Source of the DNA: CAIOSQ01 sp044359885 | GTDB lineage: Bacteria; Pseudomonadota; Alphaproteobacteria; CACIAM-22H2 | Assembly (NCBI GenBank): GCA_044359885.1 | Contig: JBIKLI010000023.1 | Coordinates: 1 to 25,357, forward strand | Reading direction: 5' to 3' | Length of the DNA stretch: 25,357 bases | Made by a program: the position numbers and the translations under genes | Shown here: positions 15,166 through 22,386 of the stretch, piece by piece | Layout: the number at the start of each line of letters is the position of its first letter | How positions within the stretch are numbered: position 1 is the stretch's first letter | The notes under the pieces: generated by a model | What the model saw: only the letters and a program-made list of their open reading frames with translations | The model's database searches: none | Told to the model about the DNA's origin: nothing

Positions 15166-16769
15166 ACCGCTTCGCGCGCCTGCTCGACGCGCTGATCCTG
15201 TCGCCGGCGCGCGGCGCCAAGATCCGGCTGCTGGTCGATCACTTCCGCAGCGTGCCCGATCCCGATCGCGGCTGGGCTCTTGCAGCGCTGACCGGCGGCC
15301 TCGACTTTCCGCATGCCAAGCCGGCCGTCATCCGGGCCCTGGCCCAGACCCGTGTCGATCCGGAACTCTTCGCCCTGTCCTACGACTATGTCGGCGACCT
15401 GGCCGAGACCGTCGCGCTGATCTGGCCCGCGGCCGGCGGCGGCGAGCCGCCGGCGCTGGACGAGATCGTCGCCCGGCTGGCGACGGCACAGCGCGGCGAG
15501 ACCGCGCCGATCCTCGCCGGCTGGCTCGACCGGCTCGACGCCGACGGACGCTGGGCGCTGCTGAAGCTGCTCGGGGGCGGCCTTCGCGTCGGCGTCTCGG
15601 CCCGGCTGGCGAAGACGGCGCTGGCCGAACACGGACAGGTCGATCTGGCCGCGATCGAGGAATCCTGGCACGGCCAGTCGCCGCCTTACACGGCCCTCTT
15701 CGCCTGGATCGAGGGACGCGGCCCGCCGCCGGCAGCCGCCGGCGCGCTCGCCTTCCGGCCCATGATGCTGGCCCATCCGCTGGAAGACGCCGAGCGCGCG
15801 ACGCTGGACCCCGCGGCCTTCGCGGCCGAGTGGAAATGGGATGGGGTGCGCGTCCAGTTCGCCGCGGACGGCGGCGGCGGCTGGCGGCTGCATGCGCGCA
15901 GCGGCGACGAGATCGGCGCCGCCTTTCCGGAATTCTCCGCCGCCGCGACCCATCAGTTCGTCGTCGACGGCGAATTGCTGGTCGGACGCGCGGACCGGCC
16001 CGCGCCCTTCGCCGACCTGCAGAAACGGCTGAACCGCAAGGCTCCGACCGGCGCGCTGATGGCCGCCAGCCCCGGCTTCCTGCGCCTCTACGACATGCTG
16101 TTCGAGGGCACGGAGGATCTGCGCGGCCTGGACTTCGCGACGCGACGCGCCCGGCTGGAACGCTGGTATGCAAGCCGGATCGCCGGCTCCGGGGCCGCGG
16201 CGCTGATGGATCTCTCGCCGCTGCTGGCCGCGCCGGGCATCGAAGACCTGGTGCGGCTGCGCGACGCCGCCGCCGCGCAGGGCGCGGAAGGCCTGATGCT
16301 GAAGCGGCTCGATTCCCCCTATCTGGCCGGCCGGCCGAAGGGCGCCTGGTACAAGTGGAAGCGCGATCCGCTGCGCGCCGACGCGGTGCTGATGTACGCC
16401 CAGCGCGGCCATGGACGCCGATCGTCCTTCTATTCCGACTTCACCTTCGGCTGCTGGCGCGACGACGGAGCGCTGGTGCCGGTCGGCAAGGCCTATTTCG
16501 GCTTCACCGACGACGAGCTGGCCCGTCTCGACCGCTGGGTGCGGGCCCACGCGGTCGAGCGTTTCGGGCCGGTGCTTGCGGTGGAACCGGCGCTGGTCTG
16601 CGAACTCGCCTTCGACGCGGTGCAGCGCTCCGGCCGGCACAAATCGGGCATCGCGCTGCGCTTCCCGCGGATCGCCCGCATTCGCTGGGACAAGCCGGCC
16701 GCCGAAGCCGACCGGGTCGATGCGATCGCAGGCCTCGCCGCGGACGGCGCCGCGATAACCGAGGATTAA
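15162..16769 (+). CDS. ATP-dependent DNA ligase (ligase-associated DNA damage response type)
   Basis: A 535-residue ATP-dependent DNA ligase. The N-terminal helical DNA-binding domain (about 1-190) precedes the nucleotidyltransferase domain, with the adenylated lysine K225 in EWKWDGVRVQ (KxDG, motif I). Further motifs: FVVDGELLVGRA (motif III), FLRLYDMLFEG, EGLMLKRLDSPYLAG (motif IV) and GAWYKWKRDPL (motif V). The C-terminal OB-fold region follows, with a SGRHKSGIALRFPRIARIRW segment at 503-522. It seals nicks using ATP and is additional to the essential NAD-dependent LigA expected elsewhere. It is coupled to the exonuclease by a 4-bp overlap. The helicase and pdeM lie on the opposite strand of the same locus, a conserved association seen in many alphaproteobacteria. 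Confidence 0.96.
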   Translation: MNRFARLLDALILSPARGAKIRLLVDHFRSVPDPDRGWALAALTGGLDFPHAKPAVIRALAQTRVDPELFALSYDYVGDLAETVALIWPAAGGGEPPALDEIVARLATAQRGETAPILAGWLDRLDADGRWALLKLLGGGLRVGVSARLAKTALAEHGQVDLAAIEESWHGQSPPYTALFAWIEGRGPPPAAAGALAFRPMMLAHPLEDAERATLDPAAFAAEWKWDGVRVQFAADGGGGWRLHARSGDEIGAAFPEFSAAATHQFVVDGELLVGRADRPAPFADLQKRLNRKAPTGALMAASPGFLRLYDMLFEGTEDLRGLDFATRRARLERWYASRIAGSGAAALMDLSPLLAAPGIEDLVRLRDAAAAQGAEGLMLKRLDSPYLAGRPKGAWYKWKRDPLRADAVLMYAQRGHGRRSSFYSDFTFGCWRDDGALVPVGKAYFGFTDDELARLDRWVRAHAVERFGPVLAVEPALVCELAFDAVQRSGRHKSGIALRFPRIARIRWDKPAAEADRVDAIAGLAADGAAITED

Positions 16770-16815
16770 CCGCCGCGGCCTAGCGTCGGCTTCAGGTTCC
16801 ATTTGCGGCGCGCGC

Positions 16816-18819
16816 ATGACCGATCGACCTCACGACCGGCTGGCCGACCTCGGTCACGAGATCCGCACGCCGGTGAACGGCATCCTCGGCATGTGCCGTC
16901 TCCTGCTGCAGACGCCGCTGCGATCCGACCAGCGGCAATTCGCCGAATCGATCCGCGAAGCGGCCGAACGCACGCTGGCGCTGCTTGAGGCGACGCTGTC
17001 GGCATCCCGGCAAACCGACGGTCCCGTCGCGATCGACGACGCCGAGTTCGACCTCGCGGCCCTGGTCGAGGACGCGGCGGAACTGCTTGCGCCGCAGGCC
17101 GCACGCAAGGGCATCGCGATCGGGATCTACATTCATCCGGCGGCGATGCGGCGCATGCGCGGCGATGCCGGCCGGCTGCGCCAGGTCCTGATCAACCTGG
17201 TCGCCAACGCAGTCAAGTTCACGGCGCAAGGATCGGTCGAGATCGACGTGCGCGCCCATCCGGTCGATGCCGGGACCCTGAAGCTCAGGATCGCCGTCTG
17301 CGACACCGGCGTCGGCATCGCGCCGGACGCACAGTCCCAGCTTTTCAAGCGTCACGCGCGGGCGCCGTGGATCGCGCCCGCGACGGGAGCCGCATCCGGC
17401 GGCCAGGGTCTGGGGCTGGCGATCTGCAATCGGGCGATCACCGAAATGGGCGGCGAGATCGGCGTCGACAGCGAGCCTGGCCGCGGCTCCACTTTCTGGT
17501 TCGCGGTACCGGTTGCGCCGGCGGCCAGCGAGACCCGGCCGGACGCCGGCGCGATCGCGCCCTTCGCCGGGCTGCGCGCCCTGGTGCTCGACAGCGACGA
17601 CACCGGTCGGCGGCTGCTGGGCCGGCGGCTCGAGGCGATGAGCCTCGCCGTCGCGCAATCCCCGGACGAGGCCAACGCCGCCGCGGCGCTGGCCGCCGCG
17701 GCGGCGCGCGGCGAGCCCTTCGACCTGCTGGTCGTCGAGTTCGCCGCGCTGGGGACGAAGCTTCAGCCGGCGCTGGAGCGGCTGGCCCGCGCGGCCGGCC
17801 CCCAGATGCCGCGGATCCTGATCTGCATGCCGTTCGGGGCCGATCCGCAACGCGCCCTCGCCCGCGGCACGCGGCAGCCCGACGGGATCATCACGCGACC
17901 GATCCGCGCCGCCGCGCTCGAGGCGACCCTGCGCGGCCTTTTCGCCGCCGCCGAGCGCGATACCGGACACGCCGCTGCCGCGGCGCCCGGCACCGGCAGC
18001 GCGGCGCCCGCGGTGCTGGTCGCCGACGACAACCATGTCAACCTGCGCCTGATGGCCGCGATCCTGGAAAGCGAGGGCTTCGCGGTGGAGACCGCGGCGG
18101 ACGGGCAGGACGCGGTCGAAAAGGCGTCGCGTGGGCGCTACGCGGCGGTCCTGATGGACGTGAAGATGCCACGGATGAACGGGCTGGAAGCGGCGGCGCG
18201 GATCCGCGCGATGCCGGGCGACATCGCCCATGTGCCGATCGTCGCGCTGACCGCCAACGGCGCGCCGGGTGCGCGCGAATTCTACATCGCCGCCGGCATG
18301 GACGAGCATGTGCCCAAGCCGGTCAACCGCGCCGAACTCATGGCCGTCCTGCGTCGCCTCGCGGCACGTCCGCTGCCAGCGCGTCAGCCGGCGGCGCCCA
18401 AGCCGGACCGCCCGGCACCGGCGCTACCGAAGCTGCCGCCAGCCGACGGCAGCACCGAGACCGCGGACACGGCCGAGTTCGACGAGCGGCAACTGGATGC
18501 CGTCCGCGCGGTGCTGCGAAAGATCGAGTTCGAACGGCTGATCGCCGCGAGCGCCCAGGACGCCGAGGATCGCGCCGTCGGCCTGCGCGCCGTGGCGGCG
18601 TCCGGCGATATGGGCGCGTTGGCGCGGGCGGCTCAGGAAATCGGCGCGATCGCGACCTGCATCGGCGCGCGGCGCCTTGGGGTCCTCGCAAGCACGCTGG
18701 AAACTGCGTGCCGGGAGCGACGCGGCGAAGAGGCCGACCGTCTGGCCGGCCGCCTCGCCGATGCCGCGGCGCGGACGACGACGGAGCTCCGACGTCGTTT
18801 CCTGCGCCGCGTCGTCTGA
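16816..18819 (+). CDS. Soluble hybrid histidine kinase with degenerate first receiver and Hpt-like tail
   Basis: A 667-residue cytoplasmic hybrid kinase with no membrane segment and no recognisable sensor domain. HisKA: GHEIRTPVNGILG with phospho-acceptor H14. HATPase: N-box NLVANAVKFT (N127, N131), DTGVGIA at 163-169, GQGLGLAI at 196-203. A first receiver-like domain (about 252-372) has E308 (LLVVEFAAL) where the phosphorylated Asp should be and R361 where the invariant Lys should be, so it looks like a pseudo-receiver. The second receiver (about 398-515) is intact: D404/D405, D448 in LMDVKMPRMNG, T479, K501. After a Pro/Ala linker, residues about 575-660 resemble an Hpt helix bundle, but Q607 stands where the His would be. 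The start ATG 16816 is the first possible in frame; the RBS is weak. It lies 46 bp after the ligase gene. Confidence 0.92.
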   Translation: MTDRPHDRLADLGHEIRTPVNGILGMCRLLLQTPLRSDQRQFAESIREAAERTLALLEATLSASRQTDGPVAIDDAEFDLAALVEDAAELLAPQAARKGIAIGIYIHPAAMRRMRGDAGRLRQVLINLVANAVKFTAQGSVEIDVRAHPVDAGTLKLRIAVCDTGVGIAPDAQSQLFKRHARAPWIAPATGAASGGQGLGLAICNRAITEMGGEIGVDSEPGRGSTFWFAVPVAPAASETRPDAGAIAPFAGLRALVLDSDDTGRRLLGRRLEAMSLAVAQSPDEANAAAALAAAAARGEPFDLLVVEFAALGTKLQPALERLARAAGPQMPRILICMPFGADPQRALARGTRQPDGIITRPIRAAALEATLRGLFAAAERDTGHAAAAAPGTGSAAPAVLVADDNHVNLRLMAAILESEGFAVETAADGQDAVEKASRGRYAAVLMDVKMPRMNGLEAAARIRAMPGDIAHVPIVALTANGAPGAREFYIAAGMDEHVPKPVNRAELMAVLRRLAARPLPARQPAAPKPDRPAPALPKLPPADGSTETADTAEFDERQLDAVRAVLRKIEFERLIAASAQDAEDRAVGLRAVAASGDMGALARAAQEIGAIATCIGARRLGVLASTLETACRERRGEEADRLAGRLADAAARTTTELRRRFLRRVV

Positions 18820-18853
18820 CACCGGGACGCGCGAACGAGCCCCGGCGCGGCCC

Positions 18854-19060
18854 TCAGCCCCTCGCGGGCGGACGGTACCAGGGGCAGTTTTCCTTCTTCG
18901 CGGTCACTTCGTCGAAGGAACCGTCGGTGCGCTTGAACTCCCACAGCGCCACGCCGCCGCTGGGCATGCAAACCGGATCGGTGAAGCTTCCGCCGGGCTG
19001 GAAGCGGTCGCCGCAGGCCGCCAGGCCGAGCAGCGCCGCAGCGAGGAAAGCGTATTTCAT
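18854..19060 (-). CDS. Small lipoprotein, 68 residues, unknown function
   Basis: The protein starts MKYAFLAAALLGLAACGDRF, with a short signal peptide and lipobox LAAC at residues 13-16, so it should be exported and lipid-anchored at Cys16. The mature part is only about 53 residues: a Pro/Gly-rich segment, VCMPSGGVALWEFKRTDGSF, an EVTAKKENCPWYR segment and a basic end. Two further cysteines (in VCMP and ENCPW) could form a disulphide. The start is ATG at 19060 with AAGGA about 7 nt upstream. It has its own AT-rich extended -10 candidate and follows dgcA by 84 bp; it is convergent with the hybrid kinase gene. I do not recognise a named family. Being a real gene is well supported by signal peptide and RBS. 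Confidence 0.8.
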   Translation of the reverse strand: MKYAFLAAALLGLAACGDRFQPGGSFTDPVCMPSGGVALWEFKRTDGSFDEVTAKKENCPWYRPPARG

Positions 19061-19110
19061 TCATCTGTCCTTTCTCGTGACGGCGCGCCGACTCGCGCGC
19101 CTCGGGGGGG

Positions 19111-19119
19111 AATATACCA
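19111..19119 (-). promoter_or_regulatory. Extended -10 promoter candidate for the small lipoprotein gene
   Basis: On the minus strand the sequence reads TGGTATATT, an extended -10 (TG-N-TATATT) standing out in a very GC-rich context about 50 nt upstream of the ATG at 19060. No good -35 is seen at 17 bp, as expected for extended -10 promoters. If used, it makes the lipoprotein independent of dgcNA. Confidence 0.45.
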
Positions 19120-19144
19120 GCCGCGACGCGGATCGCCATGCCGC

Positions 19145-20131
19145 TCACCCCCAGAGCGCAGCCGGAGGTGGCGCCACCAGGCTGCCGTCATAGGCGAGCC
19201 CGGGTTCGCGGTCGCGTGCCAGCAGCAGCGGGCCATCGACGTCGACCCAGTCGGCATCCTGCGCCACGAGGATCGCCGGCGCCATCGCGAGCGACGTCCC
19301 GAGCATGCAGCCGACCATGATCCGCCGCCCGGCCGCCCGCGCCGCCGCCCGCAACCGCAGCGCCTCGGTCAGCCCGCCGGTCTTGTCGAGCTTGATGTTC
19401 ACCGCCTCGTAACGCGTCACGAGTCCGGCCAGGGTGCCGGTGTCGTGACAGGACTCGTCCGCGCAGACCGGCACCGGATGCGGCACTTCGGCGAGCCCGC
19501 CATCGGCAGCGGCCGGCAGCGGCTGTTCGATGATCTCGACGCCGAGCGTGGCGAGATCGCGGGCGAAGGCAAGATAGTGGGCGGCCGTCCAGGCCTCGTT
19601 GGCGTCCACGATCAGCCGCGCGCCGGGGGCACCCCGGCGGACCGCCCGGACCCGGTCCAGATCGCCGTCGCCCGTCAGCTTCAGCTTCAGCAGCGGCCGG
19701 GCGGCGGCAGCGCGCGCGGCGACCTCCATCGCCTCTGGCGTGTCGACGGAAAGGGTGAAGGCGGTCGTCACGGCGCGGGGCGGCGCAAGCCCGGCAAGTT
19801 CCCAGACCGGCCGGCCGGCAAGCTTGGCCTCCAGGTCCCACAGCGCGCAGTCGATCGCGTTGCGCGCCGCGCCGGCGGGCAACAGCGACTGCAGCGCGGC
19901 CCGGCCGGCCCCGGCCTCGATCGCCGGCCGCGCCATGCGGATCTGGTCGAGGACCGAATCCACGCTTTCCCCGTACCGGGCATAGGGTACGCATTCGCCC
20001 CGTCCCCGCGCGGCGCCCTGATGCAGGCTCACCGCGACGACCACGCTCTCGGTCCTGGCGCCGCGAGAGATCCGGAACACGCCGCGGATCGGAAAGACCT
20101 CGCGGGCGGCATGCAGATGGCGCGTGGCCAT
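19145..20131 (-). CDS. dgcA: N-acetyl-D-glutamate racemase DgcA (dipeptide epimerase family)
   Basis: A 328-residue enolase-superfamily enzyme of the dipeptide epimerase (L-Ala-D/L-Glu epimerase) group. All catalytic features are present: KxK in LLKLKLTGDGD (K149, K151), metal ligands D176 (VDANEAW), E202 (IEQPLP) and D225 (CADESCHD), and the opposite-face Lys K247 in VNIKLDKTGGLTEAL. By motif alone it could be an L-Ala-D/L-Glu epimerase for murein peptide recycling. However, it is directly preceded by a DgcN-type gene whose stop overlaps its ATG by one base (TGATG), and in that context the enzyme is reported to racemise N-acetyl-D-glutamate to N-acetyl-L-glutamate. The start at 20131 is fixed by the overlap. 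Confidence is high for the family and moderate to good for the DgcA role. Confidence 0.9.
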   Translation of the reverse strand: MATRHLHAAREVFPIRGVFRISRGARTESVVVAVSLHQGAARGRGECVPYARYGESVDSVLDQIRMARPAIEAGAGRAALQSLLPAGAARNAIDCALWDLEAKLAGRPVWELAGLAPPRAVTTAFTLSVDTPEAMEVAARAAAARPLLKLKLTGDGDLDRVRAVRRGAPGARLIVDANEAWTAAHYLAFARDLATLGVEIIEQPLPAAADGGLAEVPHPVPVCADESCHDTGTLAGLVTRYEAVNIKLDKTGGLTEALRLRAAARAAGRRIMVGCMLGTSLAMAPAILVAQDADWVDVDGPLLLARDREPGLAYDGSLVAPPPAALWG

Positions 20132-21138
20132 CACTTGATCCGCAGCATGCGGTCCACGATCCGGCCGATGCCGGTCCGCGATGGATCCTCGCAGGGCAGT
20201 CCGACCCGGTCCTCGATGCGCTTCATCGCCCCGGCGGCGGCGCGCGGCGTCATCTTCGAGGTGTTGAGCGAGACCCCGATGCATTTCGCCTTGGGATTGG
20301 TGAGACGTGCGTGCAGGACGTTGAGATCGATGGCGGTGCGCAGATCCGGGAGCTTGTATTCCGGCAGCCCGCGCATGTGCGGCCGCCCGAGTTCGTGGCA
20401 CATGACCAGGGCGTCGGCCTGGGCGCCGTGGATGAGGGCAAGCGTCACCCCGGCATAGGAGGCGTGGTGCAGCGAGCCCTGGCCCTCGATCAGGTCCCAA
20501 TGATCGGGATCCGCCGCCGGGCTCATGGTCTCGACGCAGCCGGCGACGAAGTCCGACACGACCGCGTCGATCGACACGCCGCCGCCGCCGACCAGGATCC
20601 CCGTCTGGCCGGTGGCGCGGAAGGTCGCCTTCAGGCCCCGCGCGCGCATTTCCCGCTCCAGCGCCAGCGTCGTGTACATCTTGCCGATCGAGCAGTCCGT
20701 GCCGACGGTCAGCAGCCGCTTGCCGCTGCGCTTGCGGCCGTTCGCGACCGGGAACTGCTCGGTCGGATGGCGGACATCGAACAGGCGGCGGCGAAGTTTC
20801 CTGGCCTTGGCCGCGATCTCCGGAATGTCGACGAGCCGCTGGTGCAATCCGGCGGCGAGGTCGAGCCCCGCGTCGAGGGCATCGTGCATCGCCTGCATCC
20901 AGGCCGGCGAGAACACGCCGCCGCGGTTGACGGCCCCGACGATCATCGTGCGTGCGCCTTTGGCCGCCGCCTCGGCCGGTGTCATGTCCGGCATCAGCGC
21001 ATCGGCCTTGCAACCCGGCAGCCGCAACTGCCCGACACAGGCCTCCGGTCGCCACTGGGCGACACCGATCGACGTCTTCGCCGCCAGCGGATCCGCTGCG
21101 TCGGCGAGGAACAGAAGATAGGGTTGTTTGATCTCCAC
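20131..21138 (-). CDS. dgcN: D-glutamate N-acetyltransferase DgcN (DUF1611 family, GTG start)
   Basis: A 335-residue DUF1611-family protein. In marine proteobacteria DgcN acetylates D-glutamate, and DgcA then racemises the product, allowing D-glutamate to be used for growth. Family hallmarks: KQPYLLFLADAADPLAAKTS at the N-terminus (4-23), VGAVNRGGVF at 68-77, the P-loop-like GTDCSIGKMYTTLALE at 146-161, EGQGSLHHASYAGVTLALIH in the middle, and SLNTSKM near the C-terminus. The N-terminus matches the family only if GTG 21138 is used, preceded by GGGGGCGA; no ATG is available nearby. It is coupled to dgcA. The upstream region contains a weak sigma-70-like promoter, and the IS3 remnant begins 84 bp from the start codon. 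Confidence 0.9.
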   Translation of the reverse strand: MEIKQPYLLFLADAADPLAAKTSIGVAQWRPEACVGQLRLPGCKADALMPDMTPAEAAAKGARTMIVGAVNRGGVFSPAWMQAMHDALDAGLDLAAGLHQRLVDIPEIAAKARKLRRRLFDVRHPTEQFPVANGRKRSGKRLLTVGTDCSIGKMYTTLALEREMRARGLKATFRATGQTGILVGGGGVSIDAVVSDFVAGCVETMSPAADPDHWDLIEGQGSLHHASYAGVTLALIHGAQADALVMCHELGRPHMRGLPEYKLPDLRTAIDLNVLHARLTNPKAKCIGVSLNTSKMTPRAAAGAMKRIEDRVGLPCEDPSRTGIGRIVDRMLRIK

Positions 21139-21169
21139 GGCTGTCGCCCCCGGCAATGATGACCTGGGG

Positions 21170-21199
21170 ATTGTGGCGGATCGGGCCGCGGATCGACAA
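21170..21199 (-). promoter_or_regulatory. Weak sigma-70-like promoter candidate for dgcNA
   Basis: On the minus strand TTGTCG (21199-21194) and CACAAT (21175-21170) are 18 bp apart, about 30 nt before the dgcN GTG. Both boxes are imperfect. The IS3 remnant ends 23 bp upstream of the -35, so the insertion spared this promoter but may have separated it from any upstream operator. Confidence 0.3.
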
Positions 21200-21222
21200 G
21201 CCCGGCGGGCACCGGTGGCGCG

Positions 21223-21248
21223 AGAAGTGGACCCCGTTTTTGAGACCA
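21223..21248. repeat. IS3 left terminal inverted repeat
   Basis: The repeat contains GTGGACCCC followed by TTTTTGAGACCA and is the inverted counterpart of 22361-22386. Mismatches cluster in the middle (GTTTTT against ATCCGT). Confidence 0.75.
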
Positions 21249-21297
21249 GTAGGCAAGATTGTCGCCGGCTCCCAACCCGAGCGGAGGATCGACATTG

Positions 21298-21607
21298 AGC
21301 AAGGGTTGAACGACGGCCGCGGGACGCGGCGTTCAAGGCGAAGGTGGCGCTGGAGGCGCTGCGGGACGCAGCGACGGTGCCGGAGCTGGCCGCAGAATAC
21401 GGCGTGCATCCGAACCAGATCTACAAGCGGAAGCGCGAGTTGATGGACAACGCGGCGGCGGCTTTCGACGCCGGCCCGTCGCATCGCGATGCAGCGCGCG
21501 AGACCGAGCTGGCGGACGCCTGCGCGAAGATCGGCAAGCCGACGGTCGAACACGATTTTCTCGCCAGGCGGTCCGCGCGGCTCATCGACCGGACCGCCTG
21601 GCGATGA
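21298..21607 (+). pseudogene. IS3-family transposase OrfA remnant
   Basis: The frame encodes AAFKAKVALEALRDAATVPE followed by LAAEYGVHPNQIYKRKREL, the typical IS3 OrfA helix-turn-helix, and ends with a leucine-zipper-like KIGKPTVEHDFLARRS segment. No ATG, GTG or TTG precedes the helix-turn-helix core in frame. A TTG AGC AAG start in another frame would join it if one T were removed near 21306-21307, so a small indel probably broke the 5' end. The stop overlaps the OrfB ATG (ATGA, 21604-21607), the normal IS3 arrangement. Confidence 0.8.
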
Positions 21608-22231
21608 TCGATCGCGGACGACGGGGGCTGTCGGTGCGGCGGCAATGCGAACTGTCCGACCTGTCGCGTGCGTCGGTGTGCCGGCTGCCGGCGGCGCGTG
21701 ATCCGGAGGATCTGGTGCTGATGCGCCGGCTCGACGCGCTCTACCTGACGTATCCGTTCTGCGGCTCGGTTCGGATGGTGAGCACGCTGGGCGTCGAGGG
21801 ACACCGGACCAACCGCAAGCGCGTGCAGCGGCTGATGCGCAGGATCGACCGGCCGAACCGGGTCTGGTGCGCGAACGTGACCGACATGGCGATGGCGCAG
21901 GGGTTCATGGACCTGATGGTGATCATGGACTGGGCGAGAAGGCGCGTGCTGGCGTGGCAGCTTTCGAACACGCTCGACGCCTCATTCTGCGTGGCGGCTC
22001 TCGAAGAGGCGCTGACCAAGGGCAAGCCCGAGATCTTCGATACGGACCAGGGCGCGCAGTTCACGAGCGCGGCATTCACCGACGCGCTGAGATCCGGCGG
22101 GATCGCGATCGGCATGGACGGCCGCGGGCGCTGGATAGACAACGTCTTCGTCGAGCGGCTGTGGCGGTCGCTGAAATACGAGGAGATCCATCTGCGCGAC
22201 GACGCCAACGCGCTCGAGGCGCGCGCGGCCC
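21604..22231 (+). pseudogene. IS3-family transposase OrfB remnant (integrase core, inactivated)
   Basis: OrfB begins MIDRGRRGLSVRRQCELSDL, which is the family start. Between RVQRLMRRI and DRPNRVWC about 30 residues of the normal protein are missing. The catalytic triad is damaged: the first Asp of WCADIT is Asn here (WCANVT, codon at 21874), while the second Asp (FDTDQGAQFTS) and the Glu (DNVFVERLWRSLKYEE) remain. After about residue 209 the usual WIAYYN...RPHS...GRTP ending is gone and the frame runs into non-coding IS tail; the open frame continues to 22803 only by chance. No host function is expected. Confidence 0.85.
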
Positions 22232-22237
22232 GCCTGT

Positions 22238-22275
22238 GGGCATGTGGACGACCCAAGGGCGTTGCCCACATGCCC
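22238..22275. repeat. Perfect 10-bp inverted repeat in the IS tail
   Basis: GGGCATGTGG (22238-22247) and CCACATGCCC (22266-22275) form a 10-bp stem with an 18-nt loop, between the OrfB remnant and the right terminal repeat. It may be an IS-encoded hairpin or terminator-like structure; no T-run follows. Confidence 0.55.
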
Positions 22276-22360
22276 CGAGGCCCAACAGCAGCAGCAAAGA
22301 GGAGCTTGATCAGGCAACCGGACAACCCGAGCCGGCGACAATCCTACCAGGCCTCTGCCG

Positions 22361-22386
22361 TGGTCTCACGGATGGGGTCCGCCTCA
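22361..22386. repeat. IS3 right terminal inverted repeat
   Basis: This begins TGGTCTCA and contains GGGGTCC, pairing with 21223-21248 in inverted orientation. It ends in CCTCA, consistent with the CA terminus of IS3 elements. Confidence 0.75.

Larger units (their letters stand above)
21223..22386 (+). mobile_element. Decayed IS3-family insertion sequence
   Basis: About 1.16 kb bounded by imperfect 26-bp terminal inverted repeats (19 of 26 positions match), each containing GGACCCC and TGAGACCA in the outer and inner halves. Inside are remnants of the two overlapping IS3 ORFs: OrfA with a helix-turn-helix and OrfB with an integrase core. It is inactive for several reasons: OrfA has no start in frame, OrfB appears to lack two internal segments, and the first catalytic Asp is Asn. 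The right end reads CA as expected; the left end is AG rather than TG. I saw no convincing target-site duplication. It lies in the gap between dgcN and tRNA-Arg. Confidence 0.85.

Noticed and set aside
11358..16769. Very long plus-strand open frame (about 1800 codons) reading antisense through the helicase gene and into the ligase
   Set aside because: Only its last part (15162-16769) is real, as the ligase. The rest is a stop-poor antisense shadow caused by high GC; its translation is Arg/Ala/Gly/Gln-rich without motifs, while the minus strand carries a complete helicase.
18822..18845. CCGGG/CCCGG inverted repeat between the convergent kinase and small lipoprotein genes as a bidirectional terminator
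   Set aside because: Only a 5-bp stem with a 14-nt loop and no T-run on either side; too weak to call.
17367..19193. 608-codon plus-strand open frame overlapping the hybrid kinase in another frame
   Set aside because: Arg-rich shadow; the kinase frame contains all HATPase and receiver motifs.
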